From positions 12,492,995 through 12,556,994 of the forward strand of contig CP141142.1 of NCBI GenBank assembly GCA_035235625.1: DNA of 64,000 nucleotides, in the 5' to 3' direction. The stretch's first letter is position 1; every line of letters begins with the position of its first letter. A model generated the notes under the pieces. The model was not told the origin of the DNA. It ran no database searches and saw nothing but the letters and a program-made list of their open reading frames with translations. This DNA comes from Saururus chinensis. Its lineage: Eukaryota > Streptophyta > Magnoliopsida > Piperales > Saururaceae. This document shows, one piece after another, positions 1 to 12,550 of the stretch. Made by a program: the position numbers and the translations under genes.

Positions 1-662
1 CCTTGCGATGCACAGATCCAACTTAGGCAACTCGGTCATCCGAACAATCTGTCTCAACTATGTGCATGCAAGGGCCTTTGTTACCAACACGGCCATAAGG
101 CCGGACGGCCGCACGACGAGTCGGAGAGCCCCATCCCACTAGTGGATGGGCTCCTGGCATGATAGCTAGCAAGGCAACTAGCCTTCGTTGCCATCCGGAC
201 AGCCTGTTGTAAGGCTAGGCATCATACCAATAGCTTTGTCATTTCAGCTCACCATGTCCCTCCCTATATAGCATCAGAGATTTTTGGCATTTCTCTGAAG
301 TGGTAGCCAAAGTGACCGTACGGGCATGGTATATCCGAATTTCACCAAACTTCCCGAAAACACTCCTAAGGACCCTCTAACACTATACAAGGAGGTGGGG
401 ACATCTTAAGAATCCAAATATGTACTAGTTGGCTATATGTCCCAACATAGCCAACTATGTGTGCGCATCGTTGCAGCATTTCTGCGCAACATTGCGCACA
501 CATGTTGCGCAACGTTGCGGGTCTTCCCCGCAACGCCTACACACATGATATGCAACACTAAGGGCAATTCCCATAATGCATGCACACCTCGTATACAATA
601 CTTTCTCACGTGTGTGTGCCCCAGCACGTGTCATGGGTAGTCCACTCTGCTACCCCGTGATA
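1..662 (-). repeat. LTR of retroelement family A, cut by window edge
   Basis: This stretch aligns along its whole length with 41028-41666, the distal part of the 846-bp LTR that starts at 40821. Base 1 corresponds to 41028, so about 200 bp lie outside the window. The polypurine tract beside the better copy puts the family on the minus strand, so the LTR head is at 662 (reading TATCACGGGG, decayed from TGTCACAGGG). A TATA-like CTATATAG lies near 267. No polypurine tract follows position 662, so this is a 5' LTR or a solo LTR rather than a 3' LTR. The similarity is clear; its status as solo or paired cannot be judged here. Confidence 0.75.
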
Positions 663-1645
663 GTATGCACCATCAATCTTAAAAATAAATTACCCCAAGC
701 ATTCCTTACACAGGGCTCAGGGCAAGAAGGGAACATAAAAAAATCTTCCCTTCAATGCTTCCTAATGTCCTACTTTAATATTTCTTATTACTACTTTCCT
801 TTAAAAAACTTAGTAATTTCTAGGTTATAACTAAAAAGAAGGATGCCCTAGAAAGCAAACTTCTTTTTCAATTTTGTGATTTTAGATAGATGACTCTTCA
901 AGTGACTAAATATTCAGAAGGGAATTTGCTCTTTCTACGTCTTGAAAATATTCTTATCTTTTGAAATTTTCGGATTAAGTTCATAGTAGTGAAACTTACT
1001 ACAACTTCTAGCATTAAGCAGCTTGTGGCTCGTTAACATTTTTTTTACTAAAACTACTATCTTTGTGATTAAATAGTTAATTACCATTTGCCTAAGTGCC
1101 TATCCTTGCATTCTATTTGTTCAATGATATGCTTAAGACACATGTAGAGTTAGACATTTCTAGATTTTCTTAGGGTGCGTTTGAGAATAGGGATTTGTAC
1201 CATGTGATTTATAGACGTGATTTAACCTAAATTGCATGTTTGGTAACGTATTTTGGGGTGGGATTTGATTTTGACTTTAACCATACCCCAAATCCTATGA
1301 TTTGCTTTATAACTAGAAAGTGGATAAAAGCAAATCACAGGGTCGACCCTGTTTTTTCTAAATCTCACCTAACTTGGATTCGTAAATGTCTCTTTTCCTT
1401 CTCTTTTGCTTCTACTCTTCCTGGACTTCTCCTCTCCTGGGTCCTCATCTTCCTCCCATATCTTTATGAAAGGCTGAATGTAGCTTCCATTTTGATGGTT
1501 GAGTGTTTGTACATCCCTCCTTGACAATGATATTTGTGTTGACGATGTTTTTTTTCTTATGTGTGCTAGAAAGTTACAATCTTTATGTGGGTTTTTATGA
1601 ATTGGAAAAAGGTATTTGCTTGTACTTCCTTTACTTTCAGTAGGC
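663..1645. other. AT-rich stretch without recognised gene
   Basis: No open frame here looks like a known protein and I saw no complete transposon. The stretch at 1172-1300 begins with a GGTGCGTTTGAGAATAGGG-like phrase of the kind seen at the ends of small plant DNA transposons. I could not find a matching inverted end, so it is not called. Confidence 0.4.
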
Positions 1646-1909
1646 TGTCATAAGGTGGCAAAGCGTACTATCCATAATGTGTCAAGGCGCACATACATGT
1701 AGAAGTGTTGTATACTAAGTGTTCATGTGTTGCGGGAATTGCCTGCAATATTGCACACCCTGTATGAAGGCATTGTGAGGAAGGCCCACAAAGTTGTATA
1801 TATTGTATACTAAGTGTGTATGCATTGCAAGAATTTAGTATACAACACTTCCACACGTATATGCACCCTAGCATGTGTTACGGATAGTACACTTTGCTAC
1901 CATGTAACA
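1646..1909. repeat. Fold-back element built from family-A LTR ends
   Basis: The first and last roughly 80 bases are inverted copies of each other at about three quarters identity by eye. The left end starts TGTCATAAGGTGGCAAAG; the right end, read on the minus strand, starts TGTTACATGGTAGCAAAG. Both match the head of the family-A LTR (TGTCACAGGGTAGCGAAG at 41666 on the minus strand). The middle also matches the LTR around the phrase GGCCTTCC..CAATGCCT. It therefore looks like two LTR-head segments joined in inverted orientation, about 264 bp long. No convincing target duplication was seen. It could instead be a MITE that resembles the LTR, but the internal match argues for LTR origin. Confidence 0.65.
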
Positions 1910-3980
<2,071 letters not shown>

Positions 3981-4139
3981 TTCAAAGTGGAAGTGTGGAG
4001 GTGGACGAGCCCTAGGGGTGGCACCTTGCATAAAAATTGCAACTTTAAATGAAACCATCTACACAATCACATGAATAAGCAAATGCATAAGCAATAATCA
4101 TGTAAAATAAGGCAAACCATGAATCAAAATGAAATCAAA

Positions 4140-4993
4140 GAAAGGTACAGGCTGACCTTTGATGCTGATCAGCCCTTGGATGTCTCCTTCCTTCATGCCA
4201 ATGTCCAAACTCAATTGAATGACACTTCACTTTAACAAGAGAGGATATTACCTTGTGTTCTTGTGTAAATCCCTCAAAATCCCTTTCTTGGATGGAGAAA
4301 TCAGCAAGGAGGAGCACCCAATCTTCATCTTGAAGCCACATACATGCGAGGAAGAAGATCAGCCTTATTGCACCACGCACAAGGGAGAGAAGAGGGAGAG
4401 GAGGAGGCGGCCAACCCCTTCCCTTCTCTTTCGACTATTGAGCCATGCACCAAAAAAGGGAGAGGGGGCAGAATTGGGAGAGAAAGGAGAGGGGGCAGAA
4501 TTGGGAGAGAAAGGAGAGGGGGAGGCTGCTCTCTTGACTTAGGGCTTCCTCCTCTCTCTTATTCCCTTTTATAGTCCTCCCTCAATTAACCCTATGTGGG
4601 CTTTACTTAAGCGGGCCTCCTTTTTCCTTTCACTGGGCTTTCTTAGATGTTCTGACACAACGGGAGTGCGTTTTGCTTCTCAGAGCCTAGGGGAGCCTGG
4701 ACTCCCTACACATGGCCAAGCTTGCAACAGGGTTGACCCCTTGCTAACCACAAGTCCAACCAATAACACTATTTCATGACTCGGGCCCCACAATGTGATG
4801 ATGCACACCATAGTCACATGCCTAGTGTGCGTGTGTAACGGATGTGCGTCCCAATTGAATTTGTATCACGATGGTTCATGTGGGCTCAATGTGACTGCCC
4901 CCACTATCCTTAGACTCTGTGGCTCATAGTAGCTCACCCGAACAACGAACAAAGTGAACCGAAATGAGCCCAAGCCCATACCCTTGTCCAACA
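4140..4993 (-). repeat. Probable 3' LTR of the copia element
   Basis: Reading the minus strand, a G-rich tract beside the end of pol (4994-5004) is followed at 4993 by TGTTGGACAAGG, a normal LTR start. A TATA box lies about 420 bases into the LTR and is followed by a C/T-rich leader-like segment (4380-4540 on the plus strand). The other end of the LTR cannot be fixed, because no second LTR copy is present for comparison; 4140 is only an estimate. The inner boundary is well supported, the outer boundary is not. Confidence 0.5.
4566..4573 (-). promoter_or_regulatory. TATA box in copia LTR
   Basis: The minus strand reads TATAAAAG within CTATAAAAGGGAATA. It lies about 420 bases downstream of the LTR start, as expected for the U3 promoter of a copia LTR. 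Confidence 0.5.
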
Positions 4994-5004
4994 TCCCCCA
5001 CTAT
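4994..5004 (-). other. Polypurine tract of copia element
   Basis: The minus strand reads ATAGTGGGGGA, directly followed by TGTTGG of the LTR. This is the usual position of the plus-strand primer between pol and the 3' LTR. Confidence 0.6.
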
Positions 5005-5059
5005 GGGTGAAGGGATCATATGATCCAATAGCAACTTAGCTAGTCCTATCAAAGACTAA

Positions 5060-5912
5060 TGCTATGAGCATACTTAGAAAATAGATCTAGATTTAAGGCC
5101 TTAGTGAATGGATTTGCCAACATCTCAGCAGTAGGAATATGATTCACATTGTCACTTTTTCTCTCTGTAGCATGCCAAATATATAATAGTAATGCACTTC
5201 AATGTACTTACCCCTGACATAGATCTCCTCGTTTTTAAGTGTCAACACGGTTGCCAAATTATCGCAATATATCTAGATAGGAGCATCAGTCGAGTCTTCT
5301 ACCCCCAATCTTGATAAAAATTTCTTTATTCATACTATCTGGGAAGATGCAATACTGCATGCATAAAACTTAGCTTCCATCATAGACTTAGAAACACTCT
5401 TTTGTTTCTTACTTGCCAAGGATATAACCCCACGCCCAAACATGAAAACAAATCTGGTAGTGGATTTTCTGTCATCTAGATGCCCCACATAGTAAGAATC
5501 ACTATACTAGTCAATGACAGACTCTTTGCCTAATATGTGAGTTTTAAATTCTTAGACCCTAGAAGGTACCACAATACCCTTTTCACTGCTTTCTAGCATT
5601 GAAATCTAGGGTCTACTTGGTAACAACTTAGCAAGCCTACCACAAAACTCAAATCAGGTCTAGTATCGGTCATGGCATACATCAAGCTGCCAATAGCCTG
5701 TTCATATGGCACTGACTCCATCCGGAGTCTGTCTTCCTCTGTTCAAGGAGCCATATTCTTAAATAACACAGTACTCTTGTATATAGGGGATTCAATGGTC
5801 TTCCAACCAATATGACTCTTGAGATATACTTAGCATCCTTGCATTTCAATCCCTATCAATTTTCATCCGAAGGATGTAAGATGCCTCACCATATCTTTCA
5901 TCTCAAACTAGG
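5060..5912 (-). pseudogene. Copia RNase H and end of reverse transcriptase, broken
   Basis: Translated on the minus strand, this stretch resembles the C-terminal part of Ty1/copia polyproteins. It contains DDRKSTT, then SLASKKQKSVSKSMMEAKF (usual form SW.SKKQ..VA.S..EAEY), CDNLATVL and VRGKYIEVHYY. These are the recognisable blocks of copia RNase H, the enzyme that degrades template RNA during reverse transcription. Acidic residues expected at the active site (E of EAKF, D of CDN) can still be read, but several frameshifts and stops break the frame. It continues from the reverse transcriptase at 5920-6440 and ends about 60 bases before the polypurine tract, the normal copia layout. Confidence 0.75.
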
Positions 5913-5919
5913 TTTTGAG

Positions 5920-6664
5920 TCATTCCTTCAAACTGACAATCATACTTAAGTCATTCCCCATCAAGAGTATGTCATCTACATAAAGTGACAATAGCATATA
6001 CCTAGTCCCATCATGAAAGGCATAAACACAATGATCATGTTCATTCACTCTGAACTCATATTCACTAATCACCTTGTGAAAAGTGAAGTACCATTGCCTT
6101 AGAGATTGTTTGAGGCAATACAATAATTTTTTTAGCTTGCACACCTTGTGTTCTTCTCCAAGAACTGTAAAACCCTCAGGTTATTTTATTTAAATCTTCT
6201 CCTCTAAATCTCCATTTAGGAAGACAATCGTTACATCCATCTGGTGCAACTCTTAATCAAAGTAAGCAATGCATGCCAAGAGACATCTGATTGAGTCAAA
6301 TCTTGACATAGGCGAGTATGTCTCTTTAAAGTCCATCCCATATACCTGGGTGAACCTTATAGCCACTAATCTTGCTTTGTACTTATCTATTGACCCATCT
6401 ACCTTAAGCTTCTTTTTGAATATCTATTTACACCCTATGGGCTTCTGCCCTTCAGGTGGATCTACTATCTCCCAAACCTTGTTCTTTAAAACAAAATTCA
6501 TTTTCCTCTTGAATAGCATTCTGCCATTCTCGAGTGTCTGGAAGACTCAAAGCTTGTTCAAGGGTAATTGGGTCATCTAGAACAAGTTCATCTAATGTGA
6601 CGTTGTCTTCCCCTAGCATTGTATAGAAGTCTCTCAACCGTGATGAGGGTCTTCTTTCCCCCAA
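5920..6664 (-). pseudogene. Copia reverse transcriptase, broken
   Basis: This is the DNA polymerase part of the copia polyprotein. The frame at 6144-5920 carries KLKKLLYCLKQSLRQWY (family form LKKALYGLKQ.PR.WY) followed by LYVDDILLMGND, with the catalytic YVDD box. The frame at 6664-6452 holds the upstream linker and the start of RT, with ITLEQALSLPDTREWQNAIQ (usual form ..A...W..AM..E). Between them the RT core is spread over different frames with stops. Order on the minus strand is gag, protease, integrase, RT, RNase H, which is diagnostic of Ty1/copia. Not functional. Confidence 0.85.
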
Positions 6665-6697
6665 TGCCCTTGATTCCTAGTCAATTTGATTTTGACC

Positions 6698-7560
6698 TCA
6701 TCCAATTACTTCCTCAGGTGTAGTACTAGGACCAGTTTCTTTTATTATCTCAAATAAATCTACTCTTTTATTAGGTATTTTGAGATTTAATTCTTCTTCT
6801 AAGAAATAAGCATCTCTAAACTCAATAACCCTCATTGTCCAGTCCATGTGTTGAACCACAAATGTGTACCCCTTAAAAGTGATCACAGTAACCAATAAAG
6901 TCACTTTATTGGGTTAGGGTCCAACTTATACCTATATTGGTTAAGTACCTTTACATGTGCCCTAAACCCCCACACTCTTAGATGCCCTAAGTTTGGACGT
7001 CAACCCGTCCATAGCTCATAAGGTCTCTGTTGGACTACCTTTGTGAGTACACAATTAAGGATGTACACGGTAGTGTCTAAAGTCTCACCCCAAAAATTTA
7101 TTCCTAATTCATATTGATTTAACATGGACCTTACCATGTCCATAAGTGTGCTATTACGCCTTTCTACCACTCTATTTTGCTGTAGAGTATAGGGGAGGTG
7201 TATTGATGTGCTATTCCCTCATCAGTACAATAATCCTTAAATAGATATGAGGTGGACTCTCTACCCCTGTCAGTCCTTAAGACTTTTTACCTTCCTGCCT
7301 AATTGGGTCTCTACCTCAGTTTGAAATTCTTTGAATTTATCTAAGGCATCGAATTTTCTATTTTTGAGGTACATGTACCCATATTTTGAATAGTCATCTA
7401 TGAAGGTTATGAAATTAGTGATACCTCTGTGGTTCTGAACATTTAGGGGCCCATAGATGTCTAAATGAACTACCCCCAATAGTTTATTTTCCCTTTGTCC
7501 CTTTTAGAAGGATTGCTTGTTCATCTTCCCCGATAAGCAATCCTCACACACACGTAAGTC
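6698..7560 (-). pseudogene. Copia integrase, broken
   Basis: The frame at 7479-7270 reads VVHLDIYGPLNV....FITFIDDYSKYGYMYLKNR, the start of the copia integrase core. It includes the first catalytic Asp (HLDIYGP) and the second-strand block IDDYS. Downstream in other frames I can follow the region of the second Asp, broken by stops near 7255-7265, and NRVVERRNSTLMDMVRSML, which holds the catalytic Glu. The frame at 6904-6698 is the C-terminal extension with the phrase GYTFVVQHMDWTMRVIEFRDAYF. Integrase would join element DNA to the chromosome; this copy cannot. Confidence 0.8.
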
Positions 7561-7610
7561 TTTGGATATTTTGGGTAATAACCCCACATTTGACATTTTA
7601 TGTAGCTTAT

Positions 7611-8080
7611 CTACATTGACATGACACAATCAAATGTGCCAAAGTAATGCATCATCATAGACAAAATGAAATAATCAAAAGAGTTTAATTCATTAGAAGT
7701 AAATGAGTCCATAACATCCAAACAAGATAATCCGTCAACCAAATTACTAGTAAAAAGAGCAGAGTCACCCTTGCCCACTGTGGCTTTGCTCCCTTTGAAT
7801 TTAACCTCAAATCCCTTCTTGGTCAGAATAAAAATGGAAATTAGATTCCTCATGATGGAGGGAGCAAACAACACATTAGTTAGCACAAAGAGTTGACCCT
7901 TCCTTCAGCGGGATCCGATAAGTCCCCATGGCCTCCACATCGCAGCAAGTGTTGTTTCCCATGTAGACTTTTTTTAGTCTAGGGAGGAGATTGATCATTT
8001 AACCCCTAGACCCCCTGCAGTGAGACACATGCATTGTGGCTCCTGAGTCTAGCCACCATGTCTTCTCCTTAACATTAGCA
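7611..8080 (-). pseudogene. Copia protease and pre-integrase segment, broken
   Basis: On the minus strand near 8065-8030 the sequence reads W-W-L-D-S-G-A-T-M-H-V, the aspartic protease active site of copia elements (DSGA[TS]..H). Further on, the frame at 7886-7611 reads LTNVLFAPSIMRNLISIFILTKKGFEV. That is the typical block (L..VL.VP....NLISV..L....) between protease and the zinc-binding start of integrase. The reading frame is interrupted several times between the two. Confidence 0.8.
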
Positions 8081-8160
8081 ATCATGACTTCATAAACAAC
8101 ATAAATTATTTCTCTGTTCTTGCCCTTATTATTGTTGGTCTGGTCATCATTTTGGGACAA

Positions 8161-8962
8161 TTATCTTGAAGTGGCCCACCTAGCCACACTTAAAACAGAC
8201 ACATGGGGTTTGTTATTTTCCTTGTCATTGCCTTTGTTACAAGGCTCATTCCCTTTTCTCTTGAAGGTTTTCTTCCTTGAAGGTCCTGGCCCTTGTCCAC
8301 CTTTCTTCTTACCAGCAAAATTTTGTGCTAGGTTGGCAATAGTAGTCCCTAAAACATTGACATGGTTCCTCCTTTCTTTCTCAAACCTAAGCTTGGCAGT
8401 CAGAGTCTCTATTGTCAACTTCTGATCACTGATGTTGAGGCCACTATACTCTCCCAGGACTTATGGAGGTTGTTCAACACAGTAGACACCTGAACTCCCT
8501 CAAAGATGAGGTCATCCAGGTCTCCACGTCATCAGGAATGATGGACATGACACTCATGTACTTACTCATATCATCTCCCTCTTTCATCCTAGAGTTTTGA
8601 TATTTTGAGTGCAGTATCTTCTTATGAGCTTTAGTTTTTTCCCCATACTTCACAAATACAACTTCAAGTATCTCTCTAGCAATCTTGTATTTCTTAAAGA
8701 GCTTCTCCATCTTTGGCTCCATGAAGGTAAGAATAGTGGATCTGGTCTTGTTGTCATCATCTTTTAATTTCTCACAGGCCTTTTTCTGAGCTACAGAACA
8801 ATTTTCTAGGTATAGCTCAATGACCTGCTCCATGACATGAGCCAAGTCAGAGAGAGTGGGGACATGGTGTATCCTCCACTTCCATACCAGATAATTGTCA
8901 GCATTGAGTTTCTCTATCTTTTCAAGTTTAGAGGTGACCATCTTTGATGTCATTATGCACAA
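8161..8962 (-). pseudogene. Copia gag (UBN2-type) with decayed zinc knuckle
   Basis: The frame at 8962-8474 (162 codons) starts near the element 5' side. It has the UBN2-type gag pattern: LNADNYLVWKWRIHH, then a helical region with MEQVIELYLE, AREILEVVFVKYGEK and HSKYQNSRMKEGDDMSKYM. A frameshift leads into 8418-8161, with KERRNHVNVLG and a basic stretch (KKTFKRKG). A zinc knuckle CFKCG..GHFK....C can be recognised near 8210-8155, but a stop falls after CFKCG and a frameshift precedes the last Cys. Gag would form the particle that packages element RNA. Confidence 0.85.
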
Positions 8963-9867
8963 AAGAGATTAACTACAAAACAAGGCAAAGACACATGAAT
9001 GAATACTACGTTGTGGCCAATCACTACTTTGTTAATTATGTTTTGTCTCGCTTTTTCTAATATACAACAAAGGGACAAGTGTTTTTATGCTAATATAATT
9101 ACTTTAATTGCATATAAATTAGACACAAATTACAAGCATGTGAAAAGTCCAAACTACCCTTAAGCCTCTTAATGTAAGTTGACTTAATATGCAATTACTT
9201 GTGATAATAACTTATACTACACCTTAAGCACACACAATCAGCAAGAAAAAATTTAATAGGGTTTCTGGAAAATGACTTTTCTGTCTAAAAAAAATAATGG
9301 TGTGAAATTACCAAATCAGCCCTAGGGCTAATGAGATCTTTTCACCCTAATAATCACACCAACTTTAATCACACAGTAATTAATCGATCAACACTTTAAG
9401 AAGAATGAAAGATTATAGTTAAGTTTCTTGACAGCAAGATATCATGCACACAAACTGCCTTGTGAATTGACCAAAATGCCCCTAAGGCTAATTTGGTCAA
9501 TTTGTACTAATTTCTAATCCAATCAATCAATTAAATCTACACAATATAATCAATTAAACATCATGGACTAGAAAGTATGTATTTGCATAAAAAGTGATCA
9601 GAACATTTATTTGGGCAAAAATCCATATATGTGAATTTACGATTTTGCCCCTAGGCATGCCAAACCCAAACAAATGATCAAATCACAAAATTTCAGCAAA
9701 CTAATCACATGAATCAGTTCATAATATACTTAATTTCACTTAATTCCAAAAGCCCTATCATAGGTATAGAGATCAAATTAGGGTTTTTTCCCAATTAAGC
9801 ATGAAAACCCTAAATCGGGTAAAGATCAAAACTTTCTAGAAAATCAGCAACCAAAACCCCTTTGTCG
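8963..9867 (-). other. Copia leader between primer site and gag, no gene
   Basis: About 0.9 kb of AT-rich DNA between the tRNA primer site and the gag start. It carries three loose repeats of a phrase like AAATTGCCCCTAGGGCTAA (near 9310-9330, 9470-9500 and 9640-9660). It is consistent with the long untranslated leader seen in some plant copia elements. Confidence 0.5.
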
Positions 9868-9880
9868 GGATCTGATACCA
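9868..9880 (-). other. Primer binding site, tRNA-iMet type
   Basis: The minus strand reads TGGTATCAGATCC, one base away from the usual copia primer site TGGTATCAGAGCC, which pairs with the 3' end of initiator tRNA-Met. It marks the 5' start of the internal region. The 5' LTR should lie at 9883 and above, but that DNA does not match the 3' LTR. Confidence 0.75.
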
Positions 9881-10329
9881 CTTTTTAACCCCCTTATTGA
9901 AAATCCCACATATGGATTTGGCTCCAAGCCATGACAACGACGACCTCTGGGTACAAGGTTGCTACTGAGCAGATAGCGGCCATGGCTTGCATAATTGATG
10001 TACAAGTAGTAGTATATCAGCTCTTGCAAGTCGTCTGAAAAATCAGGGTAGCCCCATGCAAAGATTATGTAACATACTAGTCCATCATGATGCAGTTAGT
10101 TTAAATGAAACATTTATGTTAAAAAAATGTACATATCTTAGAAAACATGCCCAAGATAGAGCCCTTTGCATATGCTCTAAATATGTTACACATGTTATTT
10201 GATATAATTCTTTTTTTTCAAATAGGGTGCCCCTCCTATTCGTAAATATGACAAATAAGAATTGTTGCATGCAAGCCAGGCCAAGAGTAGGCTCGGCTAG
10301 CCCTAAAAATCAAGAGAAGAGAGAGGTTG
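9881..10329. other. No recognised gene; expected site of missing copia 5' LTR
   Basis: I compared this stretch by eye with 3300-4993 and found no shared phrase, so the copia 5' LTR seems to have been lost or replaced. No coding signal. Confidence 0.35.
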
Positions 10330-10766
10330 TGGTCTAGTGGAGGCAAGAAGAGAAAAGGGACTTAGGGAGGCAGTGGTCCACTAATTCAACAATAGATTGA
10401 AGAATTGAAGGAGGCAGTAATGGGTGATGGACTGAAGGGTTGAAGAATGAGGGAGGTGGTAGTCCACAAGCTTGGCCTAGCCTTGTATGCGATGCGAGGC
10501 AGTGGTCTAGCTGATGTAAGAAAGGAGCAAAGAGAGGCAATAGTCTAGCGGAGGCAAGAAAGAAGAAGAGGGACTATGGGTTGTCCATTAGTTCAACGGA
10601 GGCGAGAAAGAGAAGAGAGACTGAGGGAGGCAGTGGTCCACTAGTCCAGTGGAGGTGAGAAAAGGAAGATGGATTAAGGGAGGTCGGTGGTCCACCAGTT
10701 TAGCAGAGGCAAGAAAGAAAAGAGGGGTGAGGAAGGTGGCAGTTGGAGTGGCGGATTGGAGGTGAG
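10330..10766. repeat. Degenerate tandem repeat, GGAGGCAAGAAAGA / GGCAGTGGTCCA type
   Basis: Units of roughly 50-70 bp repeat the phrases 'agcGGAGGcaAGAAAGA', 'AGAGGGACTnAGGGAGG' and 'GGCAGTGGTCCACTAGT' at least seven times with much drift. The array resumes after the inserted hAT element (GGAGGTGAGAAA at 11747-11790). Short open frames across it have no family resemblance. Confidence 0.6.
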
Positions 10767-11738
10767 TAGGGGTGTTCACAGACGTCCAAAGTCCATTTGT
10801 CTGTCCGTGTCTGCGTCCAATAATACATAGAGCGGACAAATTTTTTAGTCCGGGGCGGACACGGACACTGACCATTAAATTTGTTCGTAGGTGCCTGCAG
10901 ACGCGAACAAATTGTTGTCTATGTCCGCGGACGTCCACGTCCGCCAGAAAATAATGTTCATCGGTTTTACTATTTAGGGCTTGGTTAGGCAACACAAAAC
11001 AGAGTTACTGTTCACCAGAGCACCACCACACCGCCTTGCTCTACCTCTCGGCCCTCTCCGAAAACCAACTGAAGTATACACCTTTACATCTCCGCCCCTG
11101 CTCTGCCTTTGGATCGTAACCGTCTCTGTTGTCCCGCCGTCGGCCCCTCCACTTGAGAGCAATAATTTCTCCCCCCCCAAAAAAAAACTGACTTTGGTGG
11201 CGCTGTGAGGTGTGAGCCTGTGGTGGTGATTCCTCTTCGCCATAGTTGTCTCCTCCGCAGTCGTTGACAAGCAATCGGGCGAGGTGACGGGATTTGAACT
11301 GCTTCGGCTCATACCTTTGTGTTGTTGCCGCACCATCATTTCTCTGCCGCTCCGCCACAAATTTTGCTTCTCCAGTGTCCGATCTCCCCTCTCTGTGAGT
11401 TCTCCTTGTTTTGAGTTGATTTTCGGAATTTGTATTGCATCTGGCTGGGCAAATTCTAGTGCTAATATCCAATTTGATTAGGACCTAGTATTGGCCAAAG
11501 CCTTCACATCATTACACAATATTTCAAGGCTATGTTGGACAAAGCCTTCACACATCTCAGTAATTAGTTCAGCAAACAGTTATGAATAGAGCCGGTCCAT
11601 GTCCATGACGGACAGACTTAGATAATAAATGCTACGGATATTGGCGGATACAGACGGACACAAATAACACTTATTAAATTAGTGGACGGATGCAGACATA
11701 CCTCTGTCCACGTCTATATTTATCCGTAAACACCCCTA
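10767..11738. mobile_element. Non-autonomous hAT element, 972 bp, TSD GAGGTGAG
   Basis: The ends are TAGGGGTGTTCACAGAC and, inverted, TAGGGGTGTTTACGGAT. Both sides carry a perfect 8-bp target duplication GAGGTGAG (10759-10766 and 11739-11746), diagnostic of hAT insertion. Subterminal DNA at both ends is rich in GGACA/GACGGAC motifs, likely transposase sites. The centre (about 10980-11480) is GC-richer and holds overlapping open frames on both strands with no family resemblance; it might be captured host DNA. No transposase is encoded, so it must move in trans. Confidence 0.85.
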
Positions 11739-11746
11739 GAGGTGAG

Positions 11747-12550
11747 AAAGGAGTACACAATGTTCCAGCGGAGGTGAGAAAAGTATCAAAGTGAAGAGGG
11801 AGGATGGTAATAACAAGAAAGGACCCGAAAATTTAGAATTAAGGTTGATTATTAATGATTTAGCAGAGGTTAGAAAGGAAAAAAGGGTTACGCTTGGGCT
11901 TGAAATGGGCATCGTGGTGATAACCCGAGTTACTTTCGTTGTTGTTTTTTTACTAGGCCCGGCCCCAACATATCATCAGTCCCTAGCCCAAAAAATAATA
12001 GGCCCTACTCTCCCTGATCGGGCAGGGTGAAATTTCCGTTGTTAGTCCTCTTCGATCCGGTTTGGGGCCGATTCTTAAGACGACCTTTTCCTTTGTTTTC
12101 TCTCTAGCACGCCAACGAGGTCGTTTTTATGTGGCGGATCAAAAGAAGGTGGGACCCGTTCACTCTTTAGGTAATCCGACACGTCATCTCTGTCATAGAT
12201 CGCTGTCGATTTGGTAGCTGTCAATCACGTGCTCCGTACGAATTCGTCGGCATGTGCACTATTTTTTGAAGACACGTGATGGGCCCTGACACGATCTGAT
12301 AGGGGCCCTTTCCGACAAGCCGCCAGACGACGGCCGGTTAAGGCTGGATTACGACAATGCCTCTTAAGTTTGGAATTATTGTAAAACTACCCCGTACATG
12401 CAATAGAACGCTCGTGTGACGGAGAGAGTATCTCTTAGTATTGGAACGTATTTACCATTATAACATTATTAAATTACTAATATGAAACATAAGTATTATC
12501 ATTATTTTAAATTAATAGTTTTATTTGAAAAAAAATTATATTTATTATTT
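11747..12550. other. No recognised gene
   Basis: The tail of the tandem repeat (to about 11790) is followed by DNA with no clear coding signal. 12030-12420 has more balanced base composition than its surroundings and contains CACGTG-type motifs, as a promoter region might. No gene follows it, because the next element starts at 12551. Confidence 0.35.

Noticed and set aside
437-830. Short open frames in the first kilobase
   Set aside because: They lie within the family-A LTR, on both strands, with no domain.
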